Shown: one piece after another, positions 54,826-63,916 of the stretch
How the letters are laid out: each line of letters opens with the position of its first letter
Position numbering within the stretch: position 1 is the first letter of the stretch
Source: Desulfothermus okinawensis JCM 13304
Lineage (GTDB): Bacteria > Desulfobacterota > Desulfovibrionia > Desulfovibrionales > Desulfothermaceae
Assembly (NCBI GenBank): GCA_001311565.1
Contig: BBBM01000008.1
Location: 20,164 to 84,163, forward strand
Direction of reading: 5' to 3'
Length of the DNA: 64,000 nucleotides
Translations under genes and position numbers: made by a program
Notes under the pieces: generated by a model
What the model saw: the letters and a program-made list of their open reading frames with translations, nothing else
What the model was told of the DNA's origin: nothing
The model's database searches: none

Positions 54826-55988
54826 ATGAAACTTAAAAAAACTTCCAGTTGGTGAATCATCTTTTCAAAATATTATCAAAGAAAATAGGATTTATGTTGA
54901 TAAGACAAACTTATTATATGAGTTAATTACTACATCAAAATTCTATTTTCTATCTCGTCCCAGAAGATTTGGTAAATCTCTTCTTGTTTCAACTCTTGAA
55001 TGTATTTTTAAAGGTAAAAAGGATTTATTTAAGGACTTATGGATATATAATTCAGATTATGAATGGAGAGAATATCCTGTAATTGTACTTGATTTTAATG
55101 AAATAAATATTGAAACACCTGACAAATTGGAAAGATCAATAATAGAGAAATTATGTAACATTGGGCAAAAAGAAGAGATAGAATTAACAGCACAATTTTT
55201 AAAGTCAAAATTTCAAGAATTAGTAGAGAAATTATCAGAGAAATATAACTCACAGGTAGTATTGTTAATAGATGAATATGATAAGCCAATAATAAATCAT
55301 CTTGGAAAAGGGGAAGAAGCATTAGAGATAGGAAAGAGAAATAGAGAGATATTAAAAGAGTTTTTTGGGACAATTAAAGGTAAGAATGTAATAGAGAGAT
55401 TAAGGTTTGTATTGTTAACTGGTGTTAGCAAATTTTCAAAAGCAGGTGTATTTTCAGAGTTAAATAATTTATCTGATTTAACAATGAATTCAAAATATGC
55501 AGATTTACTTGGAATAACAGAAGAAGAGTTGAAAAAATATTTTAATTATTACATAGAAGAAATGTCAGAAGGATTATCAGTAGATAAGGATAAATTAATT
55601 TCAAGGATAATGGATTATTATAATGGATATAGATTCTCAGAGAAGAATTTAAAGGTGATAAATCCATATTCTTTACTATGTTTGTTTGATAATAAAAAGT
55701 TCAAAAACTACTGGTTTGAGAGTGGGACACCAACATTTTTGGTAAATTTAATAAAGAGTACAAATTTTTTATTTGCCTAAAGCAGAAAATTTGCTTGTTA
55801 CAGAGAGTATATTTTCAAGTTATGAGCTTGATAATTTAGATCCACTAGCATTGCTATTTCAGACAGGCTATTTAACAATAAAGGATTATGATTTTGAGAC
55901 AAATGAATATGTGCTAAATTATCCCAATAAAGAGGTAAAATATTCATTCACCCTTCTCCCTTTCACTATTCAATCACCTGCTCCATAA
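54826..55988 (+). CDS. AAA-ATPase-like/PD-(D/E)XK-family protein, 3'-truncated
   Basis: The first ~370 codons match the AAA-ATPase_like family: GESSFQNIIKENRIYVDKTN, Walker A-like SRPRRFGKSLLVSTL, Walker B-like VVLLIDEYDKPIINH, FVLLTGVSKFSKAGVFSELN and MDYYNGYRFSE. The usual C-terminal PDDEXK_9 nuclease domain is missing: the coding match stops near 55940 (YVLNYPNKEVKYSF), where dispersed-repeat DNA begins, and the last ~15 residues are read from the repeat. Frame errors at A7 (~54836) and T7 (~55764). AT content is even higher than in neighbours, suggesting transferred DNA. Probably non-functional in the ancestral sense. Confidence 0.75.
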
Positions 55989-56023
55989 CCCAATCAATAA
56001 GCGGAGCTAAAGAAATAGGCAGA
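55971..56023 (-). repeat. Dispersed ~50-bp repeat, inverted copy, at the broken end of the AAA-ATPase gene
   Basis: On the minus strand it starts TCTGCCTATTTCTTTAGCTC and matches 14637-14688 at about 48 of 52 positions. Minus-strand heptads AGTGAAA, GGGAGAA, GGGTGAA continue to about 55944, where the ATPase coding match ends. Confidence 0.8.
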
Positions 56024-56120
56024 TAAAATAAAATACCCCTTTGTTTCCAACAATACCAATGAATTTTTGCGGAAAGCCAATGATAAGCTGGGGCTAAATT
56101 GTAGTATCACAATTTTTTTC

Positions 56121-56156
56121 TTGACTTATTTTAAAAATGTAAGTAAGTGCTTGCTT
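56121..56156 (+). promoter_or_regulatory. Promoter with overlapping TetR-type operator
   Basis: TTGACT (56121-56126) and TAAGTG (56144-56149) are 17 bp apart. A half-site pair AAGTAAG-TG-CTTGCTT (56141-56156) overlaps the -10 box, as expected for autorepression by the TetR protein encoded 20 bp downstream. The same promoter may drive the efflux genes. Confidence 0.5.
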
Positions 56157-56175
56157 TTATTATGGGAGATAAATT

Positions 56176-56779
56176 ATGGATAAGTTGAGTGCAAAAGAGA
56201 GGATAATTGAAGCGGCATATAATCTTTTTTTCTGAAAAGGGTTATCATGCTACATCCACAAAGGAGATAGCAAAGGCTGCCAAGGTATCAGAAGTGACTT
56301 TATTTAGAAATTTTGGGACCAAAGAAGGTTTGTTTGAGGAAGTTTTAAAGGAGAGGTCCATAATACCAGACCTCTTAAAGGCAATAGATGAGGTAGAAGA
56401 AGCAAATCTGGAATATTTATTATTTGCACTATCCAAAAAAATTTTATTTTACCTTACTATCTAAAAAGAAATTTATAGTAATCATTTCTTCTGAATTAAA
56501 TCAATATTCAGATAAGATCATTAATATTCACAGGAAATTGATAAATGAGATAGATGATTTGTTGGTAAAGATTTTTTTCAAAATACCATTGTAATGGTAT
56601 AAATTGTGATTTAAATACCATTGCTGTGGCATTTAGGGGAATGATATTTGACTTTTTCTTTACAAATGAAATCTTTTTGAGAAGAACCTTATCAAGAGAG
56701 GAAATTGAAAAAAATACTTTCAGGTTTTGTAACGATTATTTTAAATTCCATCACAAAGCCCTAGATATTGAATTTTTGA
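56176..56779 (+). CDS. TetR/AcrR family regulator
   Basis: MDKLSAKERIIEAAYNLF is followed, after a T7 frame error near 56228, by the TetR helix-turn-helix EKGYHATSTKEIAKAAKVSE and VTLFRNFGTKEGLFEEVL. The C-terminal ligand domain is helical (LFALSKK; IHRKLINEIDDLLVKIFF; FCNDYFKFHHKALDIEF). About 200 residues. The end is set at the TGA reached if the T5 near 56775-56779 is T4; as sequenced, the frame runs on to 56868 over the next gene. By position it is the repressor of the adjacent RND pump. Confidence 0.85.
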
Positions 56780-56809
56780 TTTTGAATCATAAAAGGGGAG
56801 GTTTTTTTT

Positions 56810-57967
56810 ATGAAAAACAAGTATTTATTAATACTTTTTATTGCAACAACCATATTATTTGGGTGTAAGAAAGAAACGAAAAATCCTGTAAAACAGAAGA
56901 TGAGACTTCCAGTTGTATCATATATACTCATAAAAAAACAACCAGTTATACTCACAAAAGAACTACCAGGAAGGGTTGCATCTTATAAAACAGCCAAAAT
57001 CATACCACAGGTAAGTGGAATATTGTTAAAAAGGGTATTTAAAGAAGGCTCATATGTAAAGAAAGGAGATCTCCTCTATATTATTGATCCAAGACCATAT
57101 GAAGCCAGGCTAGAGAGTGCAAAGGCAGCCTTAAAGGCAGCACAGGCAAAACTTCCTGCACTGGAAAAACAGGTTAAAAGATTCTCCATGTTAGTAAAAA
57201 AATAAATCCATAAGTGAACAGACCTATGATGATACAAAGGCAGCACTGGATCAATTAAAGGCAAATATTGATCTATACAGGGCACAGATAAAGTCAGCCA
57301 AAATAAATCTTGATTATTGTTATATTAAGGCACCGATAAGCGGGATAATTGGTCGATCTTACATTACAGAAGGTGCAGTTGTAAGGGCATATCAGCCATC
57401 TCCTATGGCGCTAATTCAACACTTTGATCCAGTTTATGTAGATGTACCTATCTCTACTGAAGAGTTATATGGACTAAAGAAAGAGAGAAAATCCAATTTA
57501 GTAAAATATACCCCTGATATGGATAGAGATGTCCAGCTAATCTTTGAGGACAAAACAATTTATCCTAAAAAGGGCATTTTAGAGTTTAGCGAAGTTACAG
57601 TGGATGAGACCACTGGTTCTGTTATACTCAGGATAAGATTTCCAAACAAAAATAGGGTCCTGCTTCCCCAGATGTTTGTGAGGGTGAGGATTGTTGAGGG
57701 GATAATGCCAGGGGCAATACTGGTTCCCCAGGAGCAGTCAGGTTTGATACAAAAGGAAATCCATATGTGTTTGTGGTGGACAATCAAAATAGGGCAATGG
57801 TTAGGCCAATTTTAATTGGCAGGACAATTGAAAATAAGTGGCTTGTAATATCAGGCCTTAAGGAAAATGACAGGTTAATAGTCAAAGGGCTTCAGTATAT
57901 AAGGCCCCAGGTCCCGGTAAAACCCATGCTGAATACACCTATAGCCAAGGGACAGGCAAAGTCTTAG
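56810..57967 (+). CDS. RND efflux periplasmic adaptor (membrane fusion protein)
   Basis: A lipoprotein signal (ILFIATTILFGCKKE, lipobox Cys ~20) is followed by the AcrA/MexA-type arrangement: beta-barrel/lipoyl entry VTKELPGRVASYKTAKIIPQ, lipoyl half KEGSYVKKGDLLYIIDPRPY, helical hairpin (ESAKAALKAAQAKLPALEKQ to LYRAQIKSAKINLDYCYIKA), second lipoyl half PISGIIGRSYITEGAVV and membrane-proximal domain. About 385 codons. Frame errors near 57200 and 57752. AGGGGAGG upstream. It bridges the inner-membrane pump and outer-membrane channel encoded next. Confidence 0.92.
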
Positions 57968-57977
57968 GAGGATATAA

Positions 57978-60900
57978 ATGCTATCTCGTTTTTTTTCTAA
58001 AAAGGCCAGTATTTGCTGGGTAATAGCAATTGCAATAATGAGTTTTGGATTGCTCGGGCTTAAATTTTTGCCAATATCCCAGCATCCTGAGCTTGCCCCT
58101 CCTGTAATAGCAGTTGAGGCATTATATCCTGGAGCATCTGCAGACACAGTGGAAAATACAGTTACCCAGATAATAGAGCAACAACTAACCGGGCTGGATG
58201 GTCTATGGTATATGAATGCACGAAGTAGCTCAGCTGGTGTCTCAAGAATAGAGCTCACCTTTGCCCCTGGCACAGACCCAGATATAGCATGGTCTAAGGT
58301 GCAAAATAAGGTCCAGCTTGCCCTTGCCAGTCTGCCAGAGGTGGTTCAGAGACAGGGGGTCAGGGTAAGTAAATCAACAAGGAATTATTTGCTTGTAGCT
58401 GGTATTGTATCAACAGATGGTAAATATAATGGCAATGATTTAAGGGACTATGCAAAGTCAAATATTGAAAAGATCCTGGCCAGGATCCCAGGAGTTGGTG
58501 AGGTTCAGGTCTTTGGGACAGAATATGCCATGAGGATATGGCTAAATCCAGATAAATTGATAAAATACAATTTGACCGTAGAAGATGTAGTCTATGCCCT
58601 GAAAAATTATAATGTGGAGGTCTCTGCTGGACAATTAGGCGGAGCGCCAGCAGTTAAAGGACAAAAACTAAATGCATCTATTATTATACAGCATTACTTA
58701 AAGACCCCAGAGGAATTTTCTAAAATTCCCATAAGGATAAATAAAGATGGATCAAGGATATATTTAAGGGATATTGCAAGGGTTGAACTTGGAACAGAGT
58801 TCTATGATATACAGGGAACATACAATGGAAGTCCTGCTGCCTTCCTGGCTGTTAGAAAGATGGCCGGGTCAAATTCCCTAAAAGTAGCAAACAGGATAAA
58901 GAGCAAGCTAAGTAAGATGAGCAGATATTTCCCTGAGGGTGTTAAGGTGGTCTATCCATATGATACAACACCCTTTACAAAGGCCGCAATTCATGAGGTT
59001 ACAAAGACCCTATATGAGGCCATTATCCTTGTATTTATTGTGATGTTTGTGTTTTTGGGCAGCTTCAGGGCAACAATAATTCCCACCATTGCCGTTCCTG
59101 TGGTAGTACTTGGCACATTTGGAATTATCTGGGTCCTTGGTTTTTCAATAAATATGCTCACCATGTTTGCAATGGTACTTGCAATAGGACTTTTAGTAGA
59201 TGATGCTATTGTTGTGGTGGAAAATGTGGACAGGATCATGGAGGAAGAAGGTATATCTCCAAAAGAGGCAGCTGCAAAATCCATGGATGAGATAACTGGT
59301 GCCCTGGTTGGTATTGGGCTTGTCTTATCTGCTGTGTTCTTGCCAATGGCTTTTTTTCCCTGGTTCAACTGGGATTATTTATAGACAGTTTTCAGTGACC
59401 ATTGCAGCAGCAATGCTCCTTTCTGTAGTTGTAGCCCTTGTCTTAACTCCTGTTTTGTGTGCTACATTTTTAAGACCATATCCCAAGGGAACACCATCCT
59501 ATGAGAGGTCTTTTTTTTATTTTTAGACCATTTTTAAAGGTGTTTGATAAGACGCTTAAATGGGGGCGTAGTCTCTATATCAGAGTGGTAGGATATACCG
59601 TTGGCAGAAAATTAAGGTTTTTTTATTATTTATATAATAATTGTTGGTGTAACTGGATATCTATTTATTCACATGAAGACAGGCTATCTTCCAGAAGAAG
59701 ACCAGGGAATTATATTGATTCAGGCGATTTTGCCTCAGGATCTACCATGGAACAGACAAAAAAAAGTGATGAGAAGGGTTGAACAATATATTCAAAAACA
59801 TGAACAAAAGGCTATTAAATCTTTTGCATCTGTTATTGGTTATTCCTATGGAGGACAGGCCCAAAACATGGCCCTTGGATTTATTCATTTAAGGGATTGG
59901 TCCCTTAGAAAACAGGGATCCCTTTCAGCTAAGGCAGTTGTTTCCAGGCTAATGAGGCAGTTCTCTACATACAACGATGCAATGGTATTTGCATTCATGC
60001 CTCCTCCTATTATTGAGCTTGGCAATGCAGCAGGATTTGACTTTGAGCTATTGGATTATGGAGGGGTTGGGTACCAAAAATTACTTCAGGCCAGAAACCA
60101 ACTACTATATATGGCATTTAAGGATCCAAGGCTAATTAGGGTTAGGCCCAATGGGATGAATCCAGTGGTACAATATAAAATAGATATAGACTGGGAAAAA
60201 GCAGGTGCATTAAAATTGCCCATCTCATCTATTCACAACAATATTGCTGCAGCAATTGGATCTGCATATGTAAATGATTTTGTAAAAAAATGGAAGGGTA
60301 AAAAAAGGTGTATGTGCAGTTTGATGCCCCATATAGGATGATGCCAAAGGACCTCAAAAAAATATACATAAGGAACTTAGATGGAAAGATGGTACCATTT
60401 TCAGCAGTGGCAAAGGGAAAATGGATATATGGCCCACAGCAACTGGAAAGATATAATGGATTTCCTTCAATGAATATATGGGGAGAGCCTGCTCCAGGCT
60501 TTAGTACTGGTGATGCAATGAAGGTTATGGAAGAGCTGGCAACTAAGTTACCAAAAGATATTGGATACGCCTGGACAGGGCTTTCATACCAGGAAAAGAT
60601 GGCAACAAGCAGGGTCCACTTGTATATGGATTTGCAATCTTTGTTATATTTTTGGTCCTTGCAGCACTTTATGAGAGCTGGCCAATCCCAATTGCAATCT
60701 TGCTCTCCATGCCACTTGGGGTAATTGGTGGAATTATAGCCACAAATATGAGGGGATTTAATAATGATGTATATTTTCAAGTGGGGCTTGTAACTGTGCT
60801 TGGTTTAACAACAAAAAAATGCAATCTTGATTGTGCAATTTGCCCGTGAGAGGATAGATGCTGGGTATGAGCTTATAAAAGCAGTCCTTGAGGCTGCAAA

Positions 60901-61153
60901 ACTAAGGCTCAGGCCAATACTCATGACATCCTTTGCCTTTGGATTTGGGGTTCTCCCCCTTGCTATCTCCCATGGACCTGGAGCTGGTGCTGAAAATGCA
61001 ATAGGGACTGTAGTTTTAGGCGGAACAATTTCTTCTACCTTTATTGCAGTTATCTTTATCCCCCTTTTCTATGTGATTATTTATAATCTCCTTGGAAAAA
61101 AGAAAAAGGAAGTAGATATAACACTTCAAGAAGGAGAGGCTCAAAATGTATAA
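57978..61153 (+). CDS. RND multidrug efflux permease (HAE1 family)
   Basis: About 1058 codons, the normal size. [20 protein letters not shown] starts TM1; [20 protein letters not shown] and [20 protein letters not shown] are the HAE1 N-terminal porter signature. TM4 carries the proton-relay pair in [20 protein letters not shown]. Later segments include [20 protein letters not shown] and [20 protein letters not shown]. It expels hydrophobic drugs or lipids by proton antiport. Frame errors near 59360, 59515, 59620, 60305, 60640 and 60825. Its 3' end overlaps the outer-membrane gene by 8 bp. Confidence 0.94.
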
Positions 61154-62547
61154 AAGAGCTATTGTTGTAATCTTAATGTTACTTATTAGTAGTTGTTCAT
61201 TTATACCAGAATATAAAAGACCTAATATGCCAGTTCAGGATTCTTTTCCTGAAAATGGAATATACAAAAATATATCATATAAAAATGAGACAGATATTCC
61301 GAAGATAAGGTGGCAGGACTTTATAAAGGATGAAAAGCTAAAAGAGATTGTAAAGATTGCCTTAAAAAAACAATAGGGACCTAAAACTTGCAATCTTAAA
61401 TGTAGAGCAGGCAAGGGCATTATATGGAATCAAGTCAGCTGAGCTATATCCATCAATATATGCATCATCTGGCATGGAAAAACAGAGGGTGCCAGATGAT
61501 CTCTCCCCCACAAGAAAGGCGTATATTCAAAAGCAATATAGTGTAGATCTTGGGCTTGCACAGTGGGAGATAGACTTTTTTTGGAAAAGTTCGTTCTCAA
61601 AAAAAAGAGGCACTAGAAGAATTTTTGCAGCAAAAGAGAACAGACGGGCAGCGCAGATTTCTTTGATTTTAGAGATATCCAGGACATACCTAAAACTTGC
61701 AGCAGATATGGAAAATCTAAAGATTGCGGAGCAGCTGCTTGATACTGCCAAAAAAAAGTTTTGAGCTTGTAAAAAGCCAGTATGATGTTGGAGTTGCAAC
61801 AGAGATAGACCTAAACAGGGCAAGGACAGAAGTTGATACAATAAGGGTGATGGTTGTTAATCTAAAACAGTTGGTGAATCTTGACAAAAATACCTTGAAT
61901 TATATCGTAGGCACACCTGTTTCTGACAATTTGCTCCCACATGGTCTATCTAATAAAAATCCCTTTGAGGAAATAAGGCCAGGGTTATCTTCTCTAGTTC
62001 TTTTAAACAGACCAGATGTCATGGCTGCAGAACACAATCTAAAGGCATCATATGCGAGAATTGGTGCTGCAAGGGCTGCATTTTTCCCTTCTATTTCACT
62101 TACAACAGGTCTTGGCACTGCCACTGATGACCTATCAAATCTATTTAAAGGCTCTTCTCGCACATGGAATTTGGGCATAGGCGGCACACTTCCTGTGTTT
62201 GATGCAAGGGTTTGGGCAGCCTATAAACTGAGTAAGGTACAAAGAGAGATTGTGCTAACTGAGTATGAAAAGACAATCCAAAATGCATTTAAAGAAGTAT
62301 TAGACAGATTAGTTGAAAAGGCAACAATAGATGAGCTGGTATCAGCCAAAAAGGACTTGTTGAATCCCTTGAGAAGACATATAATCTGTCTTTAAAAAGG
62401 TATAAACAGGGAATAGACAGCTATTTTTCAGTGCTGGATGCAAATAGAAACCTCCTTCAAGCAAAACAAGAACTCACAAGCTTAATCATGACCAAATACG
62501 CTAACAAAATAGCCCTATATTCTGCTCTTGGTGGAGGAGGGGAGTAA
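61146..62547 (+). CDS. Outer-membrane efflux lipoprotein (TolC/OprM family)
   Basis: Lipoprotein signal [20 protein letters not shown] (lipobox LISSC), then OprM-like [14 protein letters not shown] and two repeated halves of alpha-hairpin and beta strands: [29 protein letters not shown], then [57 protein letters not shown] and [20 protein letters not shown]. About 465 codons. Frame errors near 61370, 61577, 61600, 61750 and 62360. It completes a three-gene RND exporter with its own channel. Confidence 0.93.
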
Positions 62548-62714
62548 CATTATTTGTGTAAATCCATATTTGGCTTATTTTATATAATATTCATATATGC
62601 CCCTCTTATCATAAAACTTAGCTATGTCTTCTGCGGGTAACTGGGAGTGTAGTAACCCCCAAAAGTAGTAATATTTTCATTGCACTTACCTAGTTTTAAA
62701 TCTATATTCTCCAT
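62548..62714 (-). pseudogene. Transposase relic (IS1380-like DDE type), internally de­leted
   Basis: Minus-strand ATG 62714, with AAGGAGG 10 bases upstream, reads MENIDLKLGKCNENITTFGG, like the N-terminus of IS1380-type transposases (xNExITPFGG). After a jump in frame comes QLPAEDIAKFYDKRGIYEYY then IK*AKYGFTQ, resembling the internal FYxKRGxxExxIKExK motif of such transposases. Most of the ~400-residue protein between and after these pieces is missing, and a stop interrupts the second piece. It points left into the efflux genes, and a 33-bp inverted repeat lies 49 bp upstream. Confidence 0.6.
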
Positions 62715-62762
62715 TACAAGACACCTCCTTGGTGTGTTTTGTTTTTTTTGCTTATATATTAA

Positions 62763-62795
62763 TAATTACACTAAGTTAGAGGTGACTTGCAAGTA
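62763..62795 (-). repeat. Right copy of the 33-bp inverted repeat
   Basis: Reverse complement of 54612-54644 with three mismatches. It lies just upstream of the transposase relic, where an IS left end would be expected. Next to it are two direct copies of TTAAN(C/T)TTGCA(C/T)TAGGG-like sequence read on the minus strand (about 62805-62850). Confidence 0.75.
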
Positions 62796-62944
62796 CTTTG
62801 CTCTCCCTAATGCAAAATTAAGGCTTCCCCTAGTGCAAGATTAAGGAATATGGGCGTAAAACTTTTAAATTTGATAGAGGGCGTTATTCTTTTTTTTGAA
62901 AAGATGATAGTAGAAATCTAATTAAAAGCTACGGATGGTCTAAA
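62796..62944. other. Intergenic stretch with short direct repeat
   Basis: Contains CCTAATGCAAAATTAAGG and CCTAGTGCAAGATTAAGG (about 62808-62847), two imperfect direct copies about 22 bp apart, followed by AT-rich sequence. No gene is seen. Confidence 0.4.
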
Positions 62945-63175
62945 ATGAGTTTATATGAACTGGCATTTTTAGTCTTTGTCATTAACCTACCTTTTGGATA
63001 TTTAAGGGGTAAAAGTAAGAAGTATTCACTAAAATGGTTTCTGTATATTCACCTCCCAATCCCCATGATAATTTTACTCAGAATATATTCAGGATTGGGT
63101 TTTCAATTTTATACATTTCCATGGACAGTTGGTGCATTTTTTTCTGGGACAGGTCTTTGGAGCAAAGTTAAGTGA
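62945..63175 (+). CDS. Small conserved membrane protein
   Basis: A 76-residue intact ORF with two or three hydrophobic segments: LYELAFLVFVINLPFGYLRG, FLYIHLPIPMIILLRIYSGL and FPWTVGAFFSGTGLW. The pattern NLPFGYxR...FLxIHLPxPxIxxLR...VGAFFxG resembles a family of unnamed small membrane proteins seen in thermophiles and Desulfobacterota. No function can be assigned. It starts with no strong ribosome site and stands alone. Confidence 0.6.
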   Translation: MSLYELAFLVFVINLPFGYLRGKSKKYSLKWFLYIHLPIPMIILLRIYSGLGFQFYTFPWTVGAFFSGTGLWSKVK

Positions 63176-63204
63176 GTTCATTATGAGTAAAAATGAAAAA
63201 AAAG

Positions 63205-63374
63205 GGGACATGCGAATAATGTTTCTTTTATAACCGAAATAGAACTTCTTTGTTATCCAAACTTAATTATTTTAGAAGAATAAAAAAAAGATAAAAGAGT
63301 TTTTGACAACTATAACTATTATAAATATAAACAATTTTATCAAGGATAATACCATTTTGTTCAAAAAGGAATAG
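63205..63374 (+). pseudogene. PIN-domain (VapC-like) relic
   Basis: One frame reads NNVSFITEIELLCYPNLIIL, the next (after an A8 run near 63288) KIKEFLTTITIININNFIKD and NTILFKKE. This is the middle of a VapC-type PIN toxin, with the conserved ITEIELLxxP segment. The N-terminal metal-binding aspartate region and the C-terminal DAIIAATA region are missing; the match ends where octad repeat sequence begins at 63368. No antitoxin gene is beside it. Confidence 0.55.
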
Positions 63375-63408
63375 TGGAACAGTAGAGTAGTGGATGAGTG
63401 GGAGGGAG
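63368..63408 (+). repeat. Degenerate octad repeat GGAnnAGT, upstream array
   Basis: Units GGAATAGT, GGAACAGT, AGAGTAGT, GGATGAGT, GGGAGGGA in register at 8 bp. They span the likely start region of the four-helix-bundle gene and supply its purine-rich ribosome site. Confidence 0.7.
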
Positions 63409-63684
63409 ATGAGGTTTGATTTCAGGAAGTTGGAGGTATGGCAGTTAGCAAGAGATTTGAGAAATGAAATTATGGAGTTGTGCAGAAAGTTGCCTCTAGA
63501 CGAAAAATTTAGGTTAGTTGATCAAATGATAATGGCATCAAGATCTGTAACAGCAAATATAATAGAAGGGCATGGTAGATATCATTTTCAAGAGAATATT
63601 CAGTTTTGCGGGCAGGCACGGGGCTCATTATTTGAATTATTAGATCATTTAACAGTTTGTTTAGACTGTAATTATATCTCATAA
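63394..63684 (+). CDS. Four-helix-bundle protein (23S rRNA intervening-sequence/S23 family), shortened
   Basis: Reads FRKLEVWQLARDLRNEIMEL, FRLVDQMIMASRSVTANIIE, GHGRYHFQENIQFCGQARGS and FELLDHLTVCLDCNYIS, a clear S23/IVP four-helix bundle, a fold shared with the Avd accessory protein of diversity-generating retroelements. ATG 63394 or ATG 63409 may be the start. At 96 residues it lacks most of the fourth helix (usual length ~115-125); the coding match ends at TCATAAGCAGAAAA, where dispersed-repeat tail and octad repeats begin. It is flanked by octads on both sides. Confidence 0.75.
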   Translation: MSGREMRFDFRKLEVWQLARDLRNEIMELCRKLPLDEKFRLVDQMIMASRSVTANIIEGHGRYHFQENIQFCGQARGSLFELLDHLTVCLDCNYIS

Positions 63685-63696
63685 GCAGAAAAAAAT

Positions 63697-63760
63697 GGAA
63701 TAGTGGAGAATTGGAGTAGTAGTGTATTGGTATAGTAGTATAGTGGTGGAGTAGTATAAA
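63697..63760 (+). repeat. Degenerate octad repeat GGAnnAGT, downstream array
   Basis: Units GGAATAGT, GGAGAATT, GGAGTAGT, AGTGTATT, GGTATAGT, AGTATAGT, GGTGGAGT, AGTATAAA, eight units in 8-bp register, with the same consensus as the upstream array at 63368. Confidence 0.75.
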
Positions 63761-63793
63761 TGTTACCTAAAGTTAGAAGTATTTAAAGTAGCA

Positions 63794-63898
63794 CCGTGAA
63801 CCGTGAAGCGGGAATCGTGAATCGGGAACCGGAACTCGGTAACTGGAATTCGGATCCCGGAAACCGGGTCACGGAAATCGGATCCCGGACATCGGAAC
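63794..63898 (+). repeat. Degenerate heptad array CCGTGAA/CGGAA, GC-rich
   Basis: Starts CCGTGAA, CCGTGAA, GCGGGAA, TCGTGAA, TCGGGAA, CCGGAAC and drifts to 6-9-bp units built on CGGAA and GGATCCCGG. It is markedly richer in G+C than the surrounding DNA and ends 18 bp before the next gene. Confidence 0.75.
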
Positions 63899-63916
63899 TA
63901 CAATAAGGATTTAAAA

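Noticed and set aside
63794..63898. GC-rich heptad array considered as a CRISPR array.
   Set aside because: Units are 6-9 bp, contiguous and without spacers; no cas genes are present in the window.
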